From NCBI GenBank assembly GCA_019022495.1, contig JAFEKR010000005.1, forward strand, positions 2,728,001 to 2,792,000: a DNA stretch of 64,000 nucleotides, given 5' to 3'. Position 1 is the first letter of the stretch. Every line of letters begins with the position of its first letter. The notes below the pieces were generated by a model, which did not search any database, was not told where the DNA came from, and saw nothing but the letters and a program-made list of their open reading frames with translations. Shown piece after piece: positions 37,327-48,335 of this stretch. Position numbers and translations under genes: made by a program. The DNA is from Epichloe hybrida (Eukaryota > Ascomycota > Sordariomycetes > Hypocreales > Clavicipitaceae).

Positions 37327-38979
37327 CTGCTCTCGATTGCTGGAGAATGCTCCGAAGTGGTGCGTATTCGATCGTCTCCTGCTGGATGAAACGAAGATGA
37401 GAAGTCCAAGTCAGCCTTTTATTCCAATTTTTCTCCCCGTGTTGAAAAGATGTCAAGATGATGCAGGGTCGCACGAGTCGCCGAGGTGAAGCGAGCAGAG
37501 GGGGGGGGACCCCCGTGGATTCATATATTCTCACACAAGCTGCTGTTCGCCAACATTAGACGAACGGGGAGTGGCATCCATGTCCATCTGGGGAACGGGA
37601 ACTCCAGACCGGGCTGGCTCCATTGCGGGAAGGACGGGCATTTTTCTTTCTTTCTTCTATTATCGCAAATAATTCAGACTGAGGGGGCAGCTAGCTGTCA
37701 GATAATCTCGACGATACACCAGGCGCACTCGGCTGGGCCTTCAAGGACAAGGCCAGAAGGAGTGAGTAGTAGTACTCCCTCCGTACTTATTCCCATGTTC
37801 CCTAAAACGACCGGTTTGCTACTGTGCAGTACGGGACAGTCCAGTACCCTAGCTTCCTGGCGGAGGTGTCCAGTCTTTGTCGTCTACTCTACTCTGTATC
37901 TAGTGGTTGCAGGTTCCGCTGCACAGCACAGCATGGAGAACAAACGAAACCTTGTTGGGGGCTCTTCGTTTGGATGACAAGCTCAGGCCACCAGACGAAC
38001 CGAGCTTACAAGAAAGAGGCTATATTAGAGCTTCCGTGGCGGCGGCGGGATCACAATGCGCCACCAAAGCCACGGCCGGTTGCTGGCGACTTGGCGAGTG
38101 AGGGATGTCGACTAGACGGAGAGCACACATTAGGCAGACAGCACACATTAGGCAGACGGGGGAGTACACATTAGGCTGCCAACATGGTCGTGTGGTGGTA
38201 CGTCCCGAGTACTTGGATGTCATGGCGACTTCTTTCACGTTCACCTTCCACTGCGATGAGTTAGTGCCGCGGACGACTTGATATACATACATACTGTGAT
38301 GAACGATGAACGGCGTCGTCGGAAGTGTCGGGGGAATTCCATGTCTGACCCTGGCGCGTCCCTTGTTCTCCCCAGCTCACCCTGCCGCCACCATGCGTCG
38401 ACGTCGCGACGAAACGAACATCTGAGAGGGCAGGGGGGCGGACGGGAGACGGGACGGGGGGGGGAGTCTGAGTCAAGTCCTCAGCCGTCATTGGCAGGAA
38501 AACAAGCACGACGCATGATTCTGCCGGTCATGATGCCCCCTCCTCCCCTAGTTTTAACCCGGCCCGTGGAATAATGTCAAGCAACATGTCATGTATGTAG
38601 GCATCATCTGCTAGTCATTTATGGAGTAGTTCCCCGTCTTACCCCGCGAAGATGGACTGATTCACCAAGCCACGTACTCGGTACGCTGACTACCTATGGA
38701 TTACATACAACTGCACTGTTGACCCTTGATGGAATTGTAGTCTATTTTACCATGATCTGAACTGCCCTGGGCTTCATTCAAGTCATATGCTGCATCGTAT
38801 TCATAGTCTGTACCGAGTACCCGTCCCATGCCGTCGTCTTCGAAAAAGAAGCTTCATGTAAGCGTCAGCCAGTCTGCCTCAGGCACAAAGTCGCCCGGCG
38901 CACAACTCAAGTACAGTGCACGAAGCCATCGTCGTGGGTGTGGCACTATGTAATGTCTCGGTTAGCAAATCGATACTCA
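37327..38979. other. Intergenic
   Basis: No convincing gene. Contains a short direct repeat (CACATTAGGCAGAC, three partial copies, about 38,122-38,172). It holds the promoter side of the WD40 gene and the 3' side of the PRA1-like gene. Confidence 0.55.
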
Positions 38980-40007
38980 TTACGGCCGTCCCGACTTGTC
39001 GGCATCAGATTGCTCGATGCTCACCGGTGACGAGCTCCTGGTGCTGCTTGGAGCCGATTTGGCCGTGGTTGACGCAGAAGCAGACGCAGAAGGGACGCCA
39101 GATGCTGCTGATGCGCCGCTCTCCTTGTGGTTGGCCGTGCTTGATGGCTTCCCGGTGCAGCCAACGCCCGGTGCGGCAATGTCATACGCCCACACATCAA
39201 TGGCAAAGTATTGCAGGGTGTCGCTGTCGAGCGCGCTCTTGGCAGGGTCCTCGTTGGCAAGTTCCAAAACGCCGGGGAAGCCGCCGTGGGCGTAGTGATC
39301 CACGCGTCCCTCGCTGATGGTCGAGACGTGAAGGATTCTGTGCAGGAGATCGACGGCCCAATGGATGTTGAGCTTGGAACCAGCCACGGTGTATCCGAGG
39401 TTGCAGACGGCAGAAAGAGGTCGTCGAGTCTCGAATGACAGCGGGCAAATGACGGTCTCGGTCGTGGCATTGGAACCTCTCCAGTGACCGGCCCAACCTG
39501 CGCGCGACAAAGAAAGAAAGAGAAAACCTCGTCAGCTTGTGATTGTCAAGAGGACCGAAACCCCGCATGGGCCCATCATCACTCACCCTCTTGCGTTGCG
39601 CAGTTCCGGTCCGGATCGTCGCAGCGGAACAACATGGCAGACTTGTCCGCCGCAACAACGCGATCATACCAGCCAATGGCCTGGGCCGTCGTCCCGTTGA
39701 AGTACTTTTGTGCGAACTTGGACTCGTGGCCCCATCGCAGAAGATGGTCGCGGGCATGCTGCGCGAGCTGCACCGTCTCGTCGAGGCCCTGCTGCAGTTG
39801 CGCCCTGAGAGAGCTGTTGCACGATTCGTGAATCGGGTAGGCAGCCTCCCATCCCGCTGCCCATTCGTGAGCCGCCGCCGCCGCGTTGGTGGTCGACTCG
39901 GTAGGTGCCGCGATGTCGAGCGATGGTGTTGTTGCCCGCACGTCGACCGGAGAGGCCCAGGCCGAGGATAGCAGCGCGGCGACGCTGAGAGTCGAGTAAT
40001 ACTTCAT
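38980..40007 (-). CDS. Asp f 2/PRA1/Zps1-family secreted zinc-binding protein (zincophore-like)
   Basis: Two exons, 40,007-39,587 and 39,497-38,980, joined over an 89-bp intron (GTGAGT...GCGCAG), give 312 residues. I chose the ATG at 40,007 because MKYYSTLSVAALLSSAWAS is a clear signal peptide; an in-frame ATG 81 bp upstream would bury it. The HRxxH metal-binding motif (HRILH, about residues 193-197), the paired Cys around ICPLSFETRR and AVCNLGY, and the YFAIDVWAYDIA...GC block identify the family. The tail of about 50 residues is Ser/Ala/Thr-rich. Family members bind zinc outside the cell and hand it to a ZIP transporter, which here lies divergently at 43,301. In Aspergillus fumigatus (aspf2-zrfC) and Candida albicans (PRA1-ZRT1) the same gene pair is kept together. 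Confidence 0.9.
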
Positions 40008-40088
40008 CTTTGCTCGAGGCGGCCAAGAGTTTCTCCTTTTTACTTGAGCGAAGGAGGTGCTTGAATTGCGAAACACGCTCCTCATCAT

Positions 40089-43000
40089 CAGCCGTTGCGT
40101 GCAATGGTCTCGGTTTTATACCCCGTGCAGCCCCAACTGCGCCATGACAATTCTCTCTCTCTCTCTCTTCTCTCTCTTTCCCCTGTTGAGAAAACTTGGG
40201 AAAAGTCCTGCTGCCTAGAATCCAGCACTGGCCTGGATGTGGATGCCGAGTCACGGACGTTGGACGAGAAAAGTGCTGAATCCCTCACTGTTCCAACTTG
40301 CCAGTCCGTGAACAAGCCCATCAAGGTTCTCTCCCTCATACCGCCCTGTGCTATCAAGGTTGCCGAAGCATGCAGGCCAAGACAATATTTCTCCTCATCG
40401 AGAAGCCCTGGTTTGTCAGGCTCGGCCGCTCGAGCCAATAGATTGCCCGGAAACAAGCCTATTGTTCAACCCATGATGAATCATGTGGCGCATCTAGATG
40501 GGTGTTTTTTTTTTTTTTGCTGCCCGTTGCCTGGCGACGCGTCGGACCCGGAAGCTGAGTGTGACTTCGTGAGAGAGCCAGCTTGAGTGGGTTCGTTGTT
40601 GGGACATGATGTTTACCGCGTCCGGTCACCGACATGACGTCTGCGGACAGAGTTGGCCCCTCATCAACTCATGTCCTTTCTCGAAACAAAAAAAAAAAAG
40701 GTCGCAGCGCTAGTCAACGGTCTGGGAAGAGTAACAGCGTCGCTCCCGCGTTGTTGGCCCCGGGGATGCGAAAAAGGACACATCGGGCATTATCACCCAC
40801 GAGCATCCGGTGTCATCCGGTTTCGAGCACGCAGACTTCTAATGTGATATCTTTCTGTCGGGCTGACAGGGCTGCAGATGTAGTCCCAAATAGTTCAGTC
40901 AAAAGGGAGAACTCTGTGAAGGTCCTGGACTCCTGGCGAGGACGGGTCAGCTTCCTGTAGAGTACAAGGGCATCCAATCCCCTTTTCATGAGAGTTGTTT
41001 AGTGCTCCGCCCTCTCAAACTTGCTCACACGTTTCATCTTGAAAGTCGCCCAAGTCACCGTCTTCACTATGCATCTCCCCGGCCACGAAAGGTTGTGATT
41101 CTTGGCCATGGTCTTGGCCATTGGCCAAGCCCTGCAAGTTTCTTCTGCACGGGCGAATTTCGCCCGGTACGTTGAATGACAGATGTATCTACCTACTGGC
41201 CCATTTGCATTCTGGCATGCATTCCAGCAACAACGGTCGGCCGCCGATATCCCCAAGTTCCGTTCCGAGATGACGGCTCGGAGTCCCAAAGGGGGCAAGG
41301 GAGATGGTAGTGGCAGTGGCGGTGACGGGTTGCTCCTCGTCCGGGGGCGACTCGGGTTCTGGCTCCGGCTCCGGCTCGAAAGGTTCCGGTCCGGATCCTG
41401 CAATAGTTCGCCCGGCACGACGAACTGTCTCTCTTCGGAAAAAAAAGTCTGCGGCAACGGCCTGCATTCCTTCGACGGCCAATGCTGTTCCTCGACGAAT
41501 CGATGCGTACCGACGTCCTACAGCACCGTCTTCAGATGCTGTCTGTCCCATTTCACAGTTCCACTTGCTCTTCCTCTTCAACCACTGCCACACTCGCCGG
41601 CTGTCGCGGGAACCATCAGAATGAACTACGGCAACCAGGCCTGCGCCTCGGAGGCCACGCAATCGATCGATGGCCGAATTCCGCGCGTGGTGGTCACGGG
41701 TGTTTTCGCTGTCAGCGCATATTGTCTGATCCAAGCATAGGTCAACGCGAAGATGCATCAGAGGCAGGGACTTGCCGATGATGTCATGTTTCATGGTCAC
41801 TGCCCACCATAGTGGCTGGAAACACGACGATGGCCGTCATGTTTCCGGATTTTTATGGAATGGAATGCGTGGACGATCACAGTCTTTTAGATTGAACGCA
41901 CTATGAAGCTTTCGTGGCGCGGAGCCTACAAGACGGTCATGAGATCTGCGGCGTCTTGACGCTACCCCTCATCTCCCGTATGTAGTGACAACGGGAATAA
42001 TGCCACACGCTTTTTTTTCCCCTACTTTGCCACATCAACTGCTCACAATGACGTCTATTTGTGCTCAGAAATCATGTGAGTGGACTGACTTTGACACGTG
42101 GCAACAATTCACGTTGGATCTTTTTCTTTTTCTTTGGGAATTTACATCTTCATTATTGTGCACCCGTTGCGGTGTGCTTTGACAATTTTTCTTTTCTTTT
42201 TCTCGCGGAGAAAAGTTACATGCCCGCGGAAACTGCATATACCTCCACGGAAGTAGGTTGCGCATCAGACTAAAGTACGTGATATTTTTAATTACACGAA
42301 AAAGCTCCTAATAGCAACGCTCCGAAAAAAAGCTGGATCAACGGTAGCAAGGGGTTGCCCCTTGAAGCCGGGGTTTCATGGAACGGTATTTGAATCCGGA
42401 TGGAGCCCTGACGCTATGCAGTTCCGGGGCAAGTGAATCCGTTATTAGCCTCGCCTCCTGTTCGGCAACGGAATTTGTCGTCCATACTACTGAGACGTGG
42501 GGCGCTCAGAGTTGCTTTCTTTGCACGTCAAAATGGAGCCCCCCCCCCGGGAAAAAAAAAAAAAAAACAAGTCGCTTTTCATTGAAGATGGCACGATAAA
42601 AATGCTGATTGCCTTTCTCCATGTCCGAGAACACTTGTAAGGACTGAGTTTGTATCAAACGCGAACCTGGTTCAAGCTCGCGTGAGCATCAAAGAAGGAT
42701 GGAAGATGACGAAGTCAGATGTCGGGAACTCCGCGGCGTGCCAGGGAAACCGCAGAAACAAGGGGACGGAACAAGCTCGATTACGTCTTCTTGTAGTCTC
42801 CTCCGAGTCCTCTTCCATGTAAGCGACCCGTCTTCTTGTTTCACCACATCGACCCTGTCACGCTCTCCCGCTCTGACGCTGCCTTGGTTCCCGCGGGCAC
42901 GGTCGTGTCAAAGGGTAAGAATCCCCACCGCCCGGCCGTACACTTTGACACCATCCCCGGCCAAACCGCAAGTGTGTGATCCGTGTTTAACCTTGTACTG

Positions 43001-43300
43001 GAGCAACAAGTTGTTTGTCATCTTCCTCGGATGGAGATTTTAGACCTTTGCTCTATAATATAACCTTCTCCTGGCTCGGCTGCTCATGACGGTCCTTCAC
43101 TTGGACTGACTTACTTATCAAGATTGAGAATTGGTGGCTGGGCCATCCGGTAGCAGGCTACTCTTCTCCAACTAATACTTTCCCCTTGTTCCCTAATTGC
43201 ATACGTCCCATGTCCGAGTTGACGGCCAGTCGTCCCCGGCCTCAATCACCCCTCTCTCTCTCTCAAGTTCTCAACCACGACAGGAGTCCTCATTCTCAGT
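40089..43300. other. Long divergent intergenic region between the zincophore and ZIP genes
   Basis: About 3.2 kb without a supported gene, unusually long for a divergent fungal promoter. Overlapping small frames at 41,183-41,800 include a cysteine-rich stretch (VCGNGLHSFDGQCCSST, about 41,450-41,500) that could be a relic of a secreted protein, but no complete gene can be built. CT-rich and T-homopolymer tracts occur (40,152-40,180; 40,505-40,518). Confidence 0.55.
40322..40381 (+). promoter_or_regulatory. Candidate zinc/pH-response cluster upstream of the PRA1-like gene
   Basis: Within 60 bp lie two CAAGGT hexamers in ATCAAGGTT context (40,322-40,327 and 40,355-40,360) and one GCCAAG (40,376-40,381), about 315-375 bp upstream of the PRA1-like ATG. 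Zap1/ZafA-type zinc regulators recognise AAGGT-containing sites and PacC recognises GCCARG; both are known to control the A. fumigatus zincophore/transporter pair. Hexamers are common by chance, so this is a candidate only. A further ACCTTG (the inverse) is at 42,990-42,995, about 310 bp before the ZIP gene. Confidence 0.4.
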
Positions 43301-44992
43301 ATGGCTGAAGCGAAGCCTCAATGTGGCGGCCCAGGTGACGGAGAGCCCAAGGAGTATGATCTGCTTCTTCACGTGCTCGGCCTTTGTGCGTATCTCGTGG
43401 GGGGGGGTTTTCCGCATCTCCTCGGATGGGATGACATGAATCTAACGAGCCAACTCTCTCTAGTCCTTGTACTACTTGCATCAAGTCTAGGTCAGAACAT
43501 CTGTGCCTCCATCTCCGTACTCATTTGTTGCGTTCGTTGCTCACCAGGTTTCGTAGGCGCTGGCTTCCCGGTGGCCGCAAAGAAGATTAGATGGCTCAAG
43601 GTTCCGCCAAAGGTCTTCTTCGCTTGCAAGCATTTCGGCACGGGTGTTCTGATTGCCACAGCGTTTGTACATGTGAGTAAAGGCCTCTCCGCGTTGAAGC
43701 CTGGCTGGCTGACGCTTTGCTGAAACCAATGCAGCTTCTGCCGACTGCCTTTAACAGTTTAGGGGACCCATGTCTGCCGGACTTGTTCACCAAGGACTAC
43801 CCACCTTTGCCCGGGGTGATAATGATGGGCTCGTTGTTCGTTCTGTTCGTCATCGAGATGTGGCTCAACGCCAAAATCGGAGGGCACTCCCACGGGGGGC
43901 CGACGGGAATGATTCAGGACCACGCTTCCCACCCTCACGCTGCTGCTGCTGCTACTGCTCCAGCATACACAGCTCGCCCTCCGCGCGCCATGAGTGACCA
44001 GGGCTCATACTCCAACGTAACCTTGCCCGTGATGAGCGAGCCTCCCGAGAAGCCGTGCGACGAAGAGTCGGACGACAGTCGGACCATCCGCGCCACGGAC
44101 GAAAAGGATGAAGGGCCGGAAAGCCTGTCGACAATACCCAGTTGGTTCGGGGCCTTCTACGAGCAATCCCTCCGCCAACACGCTGAGCTCGTGGCTATGC
44201 TCGCCCGGAAAGAAGACGGAAAATCCATCAAAGAGGCGGCAAAAACCCAGCCCACCATTCAAGTACAAGAGTGTGCGCAGCAAGATGATGAGGAAGCCGC
44301 TGTTGATGCAGGCGTGTACCGGAAAATGTCAACCCACATCACCCTCTTGGAGGGGGGCATCCTCTTCCACTCGGTCTTCGTGGGCATGACCGTGTCCATT
44401 ACGATTGACGGCTTCGTCATACTCTTGATCGCGATCTTGTTCCACCAGATGTTCGAAGGTCTCGGGCTGGGATCCCGAATCGCCGCCGTGCCGTATCCAA
44501 AGGGGAGCGCGAAGCCGTGGTTGCTGGTCTTTGCGTTTGGGACCACGGCACCCATCGGCCAGGCGATAGGGCTGTTGGCCAGGAATACCTATGATCCTAA
44601 CAGCGCGTTCGGCTTGATCATTGTCGGCATCTTCAACGCCATGTAAGTGACGTGCTGTCCCTCCTCAAAAAATCCTTTTTTTTTTTTTTTTTTTTACTCG
44701 GTCGGGGCGGGCAAGCTAACTCGCAAATGCAGCTCGTCCGGGCTTCTGATATACGCAGCACTGGTCGATTTGCTAGCAGAAGACTTCTTGTCCGAGGAAG
44801 CGAGCCGCTTGCTCAGTAAAAAGGACAAGATGGCGGCCTTCACCTGGGTACTTCTCGGAGGTAAGAGAGTCCCCCCGTCCAGAAGCATCAGCGAGTCGCG
44901 GCGAGTCAGCCACCGCAGAAACACCCGCGTTACATACTGAACTGATGACGGTTGTAGCAATTGGCATGTCCGTGGTTGGAGCATTTGCGTAG
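43301..44992 (+). CDS. ZIP-family plasma-membrane zinc transporter (ZrfC/Zrt1-like)
   Basis: Six exons (43,301-43,385; 43,464-43,490; 43,548-43,672; 43,735-44,642; 44,733-44,860; 44,958-44,992), all with GT-AG introns of 57-97 bp, give 435 residues in a continuous frame. The N-terminus carries CGG and the first membrane helix (LLLHVLGL then LVLLASSL), followed by PKVFFACKHFGTGVLIATAFVHLLP. A His-rich GGHSHGG (about residue 128) opens the cytosolic loop. The metal sites are HSVFVGM and HQMFEGLGLGSRI in helices 4 and 5. ZIP proteins import zinc into the cytosol. The partner zincophore gene is divergent on the left. Intron 4 contains a 20-base T run. The gene is intact, in contrast to many of its neighbours. 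Confidence 0.92.
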
Positions 44993-45460
44993 CTGGGCTT
45001 TCGAATCGGAAGGCTCTGATGGTCATCTTGGTAAGATCAGGGTTGAAGCATGTGGAAAAAAAGTAAAAAAATAAATAAATAAAAACCCTGTCCCAATTAA
45101 AAACCGTACACCGACAACAACTCGTCAAGTCCCGATCCGCTCCATCTCGGACCATCCAAAACAGGAGGGCTCCTCTTCAAGATCAAGACACGATGCAGTT
45201 TCGGAATCGCATCCCATCGCCTTTGACCAAGTCACGGCCGGGGTTGTTGTTCCATGGCATGTACATCTGTTTTTTTTTTTTTCTTTTTTTCTTTCTGGCT
45301 TGGGGGCGCAGATGCGCCCGCGACAAGGAATGCGTGACAGAGATGCCCAACGTTCCAAGGTTCTTCATGCATGGTTAATGTGACCGGAACGTCGCTCGCC
45401 ACCCTCACTCCGAGGCACCCGGTGCCCCTGTACGGAGGGAGTTGTTCCGTATTTAGCCAA
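44993..45460. other. Intergenic between ZIP gene and cysteine-rich protein array
   Basis: No gene is supported. T/A homopolymer runs occur at 45,056-45,080 and 45,270-45,290. Confidence 0.55.
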
Positions 45461-45483
45461 AGTGGCGGCTAAATAAAGGGCTT
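45461..45483 (+). promoter_or_regulatory. Promoter module of cysteine-rich gene copy 1
   Basis: AGTGGCGGCTAAATAAAGGG followed by CTT. The same 23-bp string precedes copies 2 (46,536-46,558) and 3 (47,265-47,287) and is followed in each by AATCAAGTATA and a CCTCTCC.GAGTTTC-like block. It lies 164 bp before the ATG. Confidence 0.65.
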
Positions 45484-45624
45484 TGGAATCAAGTATAAGT
45501 AAATGAATTCACATAACAATTCCTCTCCCGAGTTTCATTCATCTCATTGATCATTCTCTGCGAAGCCCCTAGTTTCTTACCTTGGTCTTACCAAAGACTT
45601 CTTATACACATACTTTTTTCGGTT

Positions 45625-45976
45625 ATGAAGTTTGTTGCAATCACCGTGGCTGCTCTTGCAGGCGTTGCCATCGCGTCCCCGACGAAGCGTCAGGTGTGCA
45701 CGCCTGGAACGACAAGATGCAATCCCGATCCTAACAATCGACGTGGTGTACAAATATGCGACAAACCAGGCCAAAACTGGAAGGTGAGTACGGCATCTCA
45801 AACGGCTGAACCATGGACCTTGGGCAGTTGACACTACTACACCATATTATTATATACTTTACGGAGGACTGACCATTCTGTAGGACAATTCGCTTTGTCC
45901 TGTTAACGAAGTGTGCGAAAACTATATTGATATGGGGAGAGTCCAGACCTTATGTCGGGGCAACACGCCACCCTAA
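45625..45976 (+). CDS. Small secreted cysteine-rich protein, array copy 1
   Basis: Exons 45,625-45,783 and 45,884-45,976 around a 100-bp intron (GTGAGT...CTGTAG) encode 83 residues. The first ~18 (MKFVAITVAALAGVAIAS) form a signal peptide. The mature part of about 65 residues has six cysteines (VCTPG, RCNP, ICDK, LCPV, VCEN, LCRG), an arrangement suited to three disulphides. I do not recognise a named family. The size, secretion signal, Cys pattern and tandem amplification resemble fungal effector-type or antimicrobial small secreted proteins; function is not assignable from sequence. It is the left member of a three-gene array. Confidence 0.85.
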
Positions 45977-46535
45977 ATAGGCATAGTGGGATCGCGGATC
46001 GCGAATCTTGAGGCGCGATTGGCTGAGATTTAACTAAAAAAAAGCAGGTAGCATTAATAATAACAAAGCTACCAATACCCCTTCTTAGCCAGATGTCAGC
46101 TCTGATAATACGAATTACGCGTCACTTGATAAAGCCAGGTTACGTGAAACATAGCTAGCTACAGTTGTGAGACGCTATGCGTGTAAGGCGCGATAGGCGC
46201 GATGTGCACGCAATGACGTGGTGGGCAGGCGCGGCGACAGGTCTTAAGTAATTGTAAGGTGCAATGTTCGCCGTGGCTAGCATTGACGGATCCTTTGGTC
46301 TATGTATTGAGGAATTCTAGCACAACCTTCTAGGTTTGTTCTTAATACGACAGTCTGACCCCTAATAAATGATTTTATCCACGCGGGGCAGCCACAGTTT
46401 CGTTTGGAGCACATCCGTTTCTATACAGGCTGTTGGCAATAAAAGGTACCTTTTAATCCTAGGCCTTGTCGCCCTTATTTCCCTGCTAACATCTGATTTG
46501 CTCCATCCCCCCTGTCATGTATTCTATTTGACCGG

Positions 46536-46558
46536 AGTGGCGGCTAAATAAAGGGCTT
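46536..46558 (+). promoter_or_regulatory. Promoter module of cysteine-rich gene copy 2
   Basis: Second copy of the 23-bp module, 226 bp before the ATG. The downstream AATCAAGTATAAATTCCC and CCTCTCCGGAGTTTCC blocks are also shared with copy 3. Confidence 0.65.
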
Positions 46559-46761
46559 CATTGTACAACATCATCCCCCCCCCCTGACGAGACCTGGGGA
46601 TCCGACTCCAATTACCCCTACAGGACTGTACATGTAGGCCATGGAATCAAGTATAAATTCCCTTGACATTCCTCTCCGGAGTTTCCTTTAGTTTATTATT
46701 CTTGGCGTATCCCTTAGTTTCTTGCCTTGGTCTTGCCCAAGGCTTCTTATACACACACTCT

Positions 46762-47107
46762 ATGAAGTTTATTTCAGTCACGGTGGCTGCTCTTGCAGGC
46801 GTTACCCTCGCGTTGCCGAGTACGTCTCAGGAGTGCACGCCCGGAGCGCAAAGATGCGATCCTAACAAAAAGCGGGACATAAATTTCTGCGACGACACAG
46901 GCCACTGGGGGGTGAGTACAGCATCTCAAACAGCTGAATGATAGAGCTTTGTAGTAGTCGACACCAATCCGTACTACACCATATTACATGTATATACTTG
47001 ATGGAGGACTGACCAATCTGTAGGCTGGTATGGAATGTGGACCTAACTTCGTGTGCATTGATATGCATCCCAAACCCGGATGCCGCGGGCTAAACAATAA
47101 CCCTTGA
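46762..47107 (+). CDS. Small secreted cysteine-rich protein, array copy 2
   Basis: Exons 46,762-46,911 and 47,024-47,107 around a 112-bp intron (GTGAGT...CTGTAG) encode 77 residues. The signal peptide MKFISVTVAALAGVTLA is followed by a short mature protein with six cysteines at positions matching copy 1 (ECTPG, RCDP, FCDD, ECGP, VCID, GCRG). The intron itself is similar to that of copy 1 (GTGAGTAC.GCATCTCAAAC), so the whole gene was duplicated. The start could be extended 33 codons in frame, but that would mask the signal peptide and lies within the conserved promoter. Confidence 0.85.
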
Positions 47108-47264
47108 GAGCTTGGTCCGCCTGATTTGACGATTGCTAGTGGTATTCATGTTGTTTACGTGAAATGTATTTAAGCTTGCTATAGTCTAAGTGTAGCCCCC
47201 CCCTAGATGATTTTACCCACGCGCGGCGGCGGCTATTATTAGCTCTCGGCGGCCATTTAACCGA

Positions 47265-47287
47265 AGTGGCGGCTAAATAAAGGGCTT
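47265..47287 (+). promoter_or_regulatory. Promoter module of cysteine-rich gene copy 3
   Basis: Third copy of the 23-bp module, 176 bp before the ATG of the frameshifted copy. Confidence 0.65.
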
Positions 47288-47440
47288 CATGGGCCGTACC
47301 TATGATAGAATCAAGTATGTATAAATTCCCTTGACATTCCTCTCCGGAGTTCCTTCAAATTATTAGTCTTAGCAAATTAACACCCCTTTGTTTCTTACCT
47401 AAGTCTTACCTAAGACTTTTCTCATACAAACACTCTTAGT

Positions 47441-47796
47441 ATGAAGTTTATTGCAGTGACCGTGGCCGCTCTCGTAGGCGTTGCCCTCGCATTGCCAACG
47501 GATCCTAAGAAGTGCACGTCCGGAATAAAAAAGATGCAGTACTAATACTTCTAATAAGCGGGACATGGATGTTTGCAAACAAGGCACATGGGTAGTAAGT
47601 ATAGTATCTCTAATAGCTCAATTATAGAGCTTAGTAGTTAACACTACTTACTATACTACATTATCATGTACTTTACGGATAACTAACCACTCTATAGCCT
47701 ACTTCGCCATGTCCCTTTGACTTGGAGTGCGTAATGTTAGAAGGGCACAACTACAACTACGCACAATGCAGCAAACAGGGCATAGTCCACCCTTAA
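47441..47796 (+). pseudogene. Small secreted cysteine-rich protein, array copy 3, frameshifted
   Basis: The signal peptide (MKFIAVTVAALVGVALA) and exon structure (47,441-47,594; intron 47,595-47,697 GTAAGT...CTATAG; 47,698-47,796) match copies 1 and 2. Exon 1 has one extra base in the A run at about 47,525-47,532, which sends the frame to a stop at about 47,545. Past the extra base, cysteines, splice sites and stop codon are all still in place, so the break is recent or an assembly error. Without it the product would be about 83 residues with six cysteines. Confidence 0.8.
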
Positions 47797-48335
47797 GAGC
47801 TTAGTCCGCCTGATTCAACCATTGCTAGTGTCATGTCAGGGTATTCATGTTGTCGAGGCATAGCCCTTATTAGCCAGATGTCGGCTCTGATGATACGCAT
47901 CACTTGATAAAGCTAGGTTACGTGGGATGTAAGCTAGCTGTAGTCTAAGTGTGAACCCCCCTATATGTATGATTTTACCCACGCGGGACGACTATATATA
48001 CAGTTCGAGTAAAATAATGTACATGGCATGGCAGTCATGTTGGGCACCATGACAAAGTCGTCGATTCCTTTTCCTTCCCCTTCTTCCAGCTGATGCGGCC
48101 CTACTTTAACGATACATTTGCCTATTTGTTCTAGTATGGATTAAGGACTAGTGCCTGGGGGGTTGCTGACTCGTGAGTCGTGGGCGGCCAATCACCAAGG
48201 CCAAATTTCATCTACAAATGCCCGCCGGTTCCGCTAATACGCCCCCGACAACATGCTTCATCAGGAGCAAATTCATTTCGCCGCGCGTTCACTTGTTTGT
48301 CTGACCCAACGTCGCCTTTCAGTCCTCCCGTCGCC
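47797..48335. other. Intergenic with further copies of the array flank
   Basis: No gene. The block AGCCAGATGTC.GCTCTGAT near 47,875-47,935 repeats 46,088-46,160, and GATTTTACCCACGCG near 47,970 repeats 46,368 and 47,209. These show that the duplicated unit is about 0.7-1.1 kb and includes intergenic sequence. Confidence 0.6.

Noticed and set aside
36867..37534. Overlapping open frames of 60-150 codons on both strands
   Set aside because: They shadow the Ser/Pro-rich N-terminus of the WD40 protein or its upstream region and have no recognisable content.
38122..38172. CACATTAGGCAGAC repeat as a transposon end
   Set aside because: Three short direct partial copies only, with no inverted partner or target duplication; a local tandem slip is enough.
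41189..41800. 203-codon minus-strand open frame
   Set aside because: Low-complexity Glu-Pro repeat is the antisense of a GGCTCC-type tandem; all three plus-strand frames are also partly open, so composition explains it.
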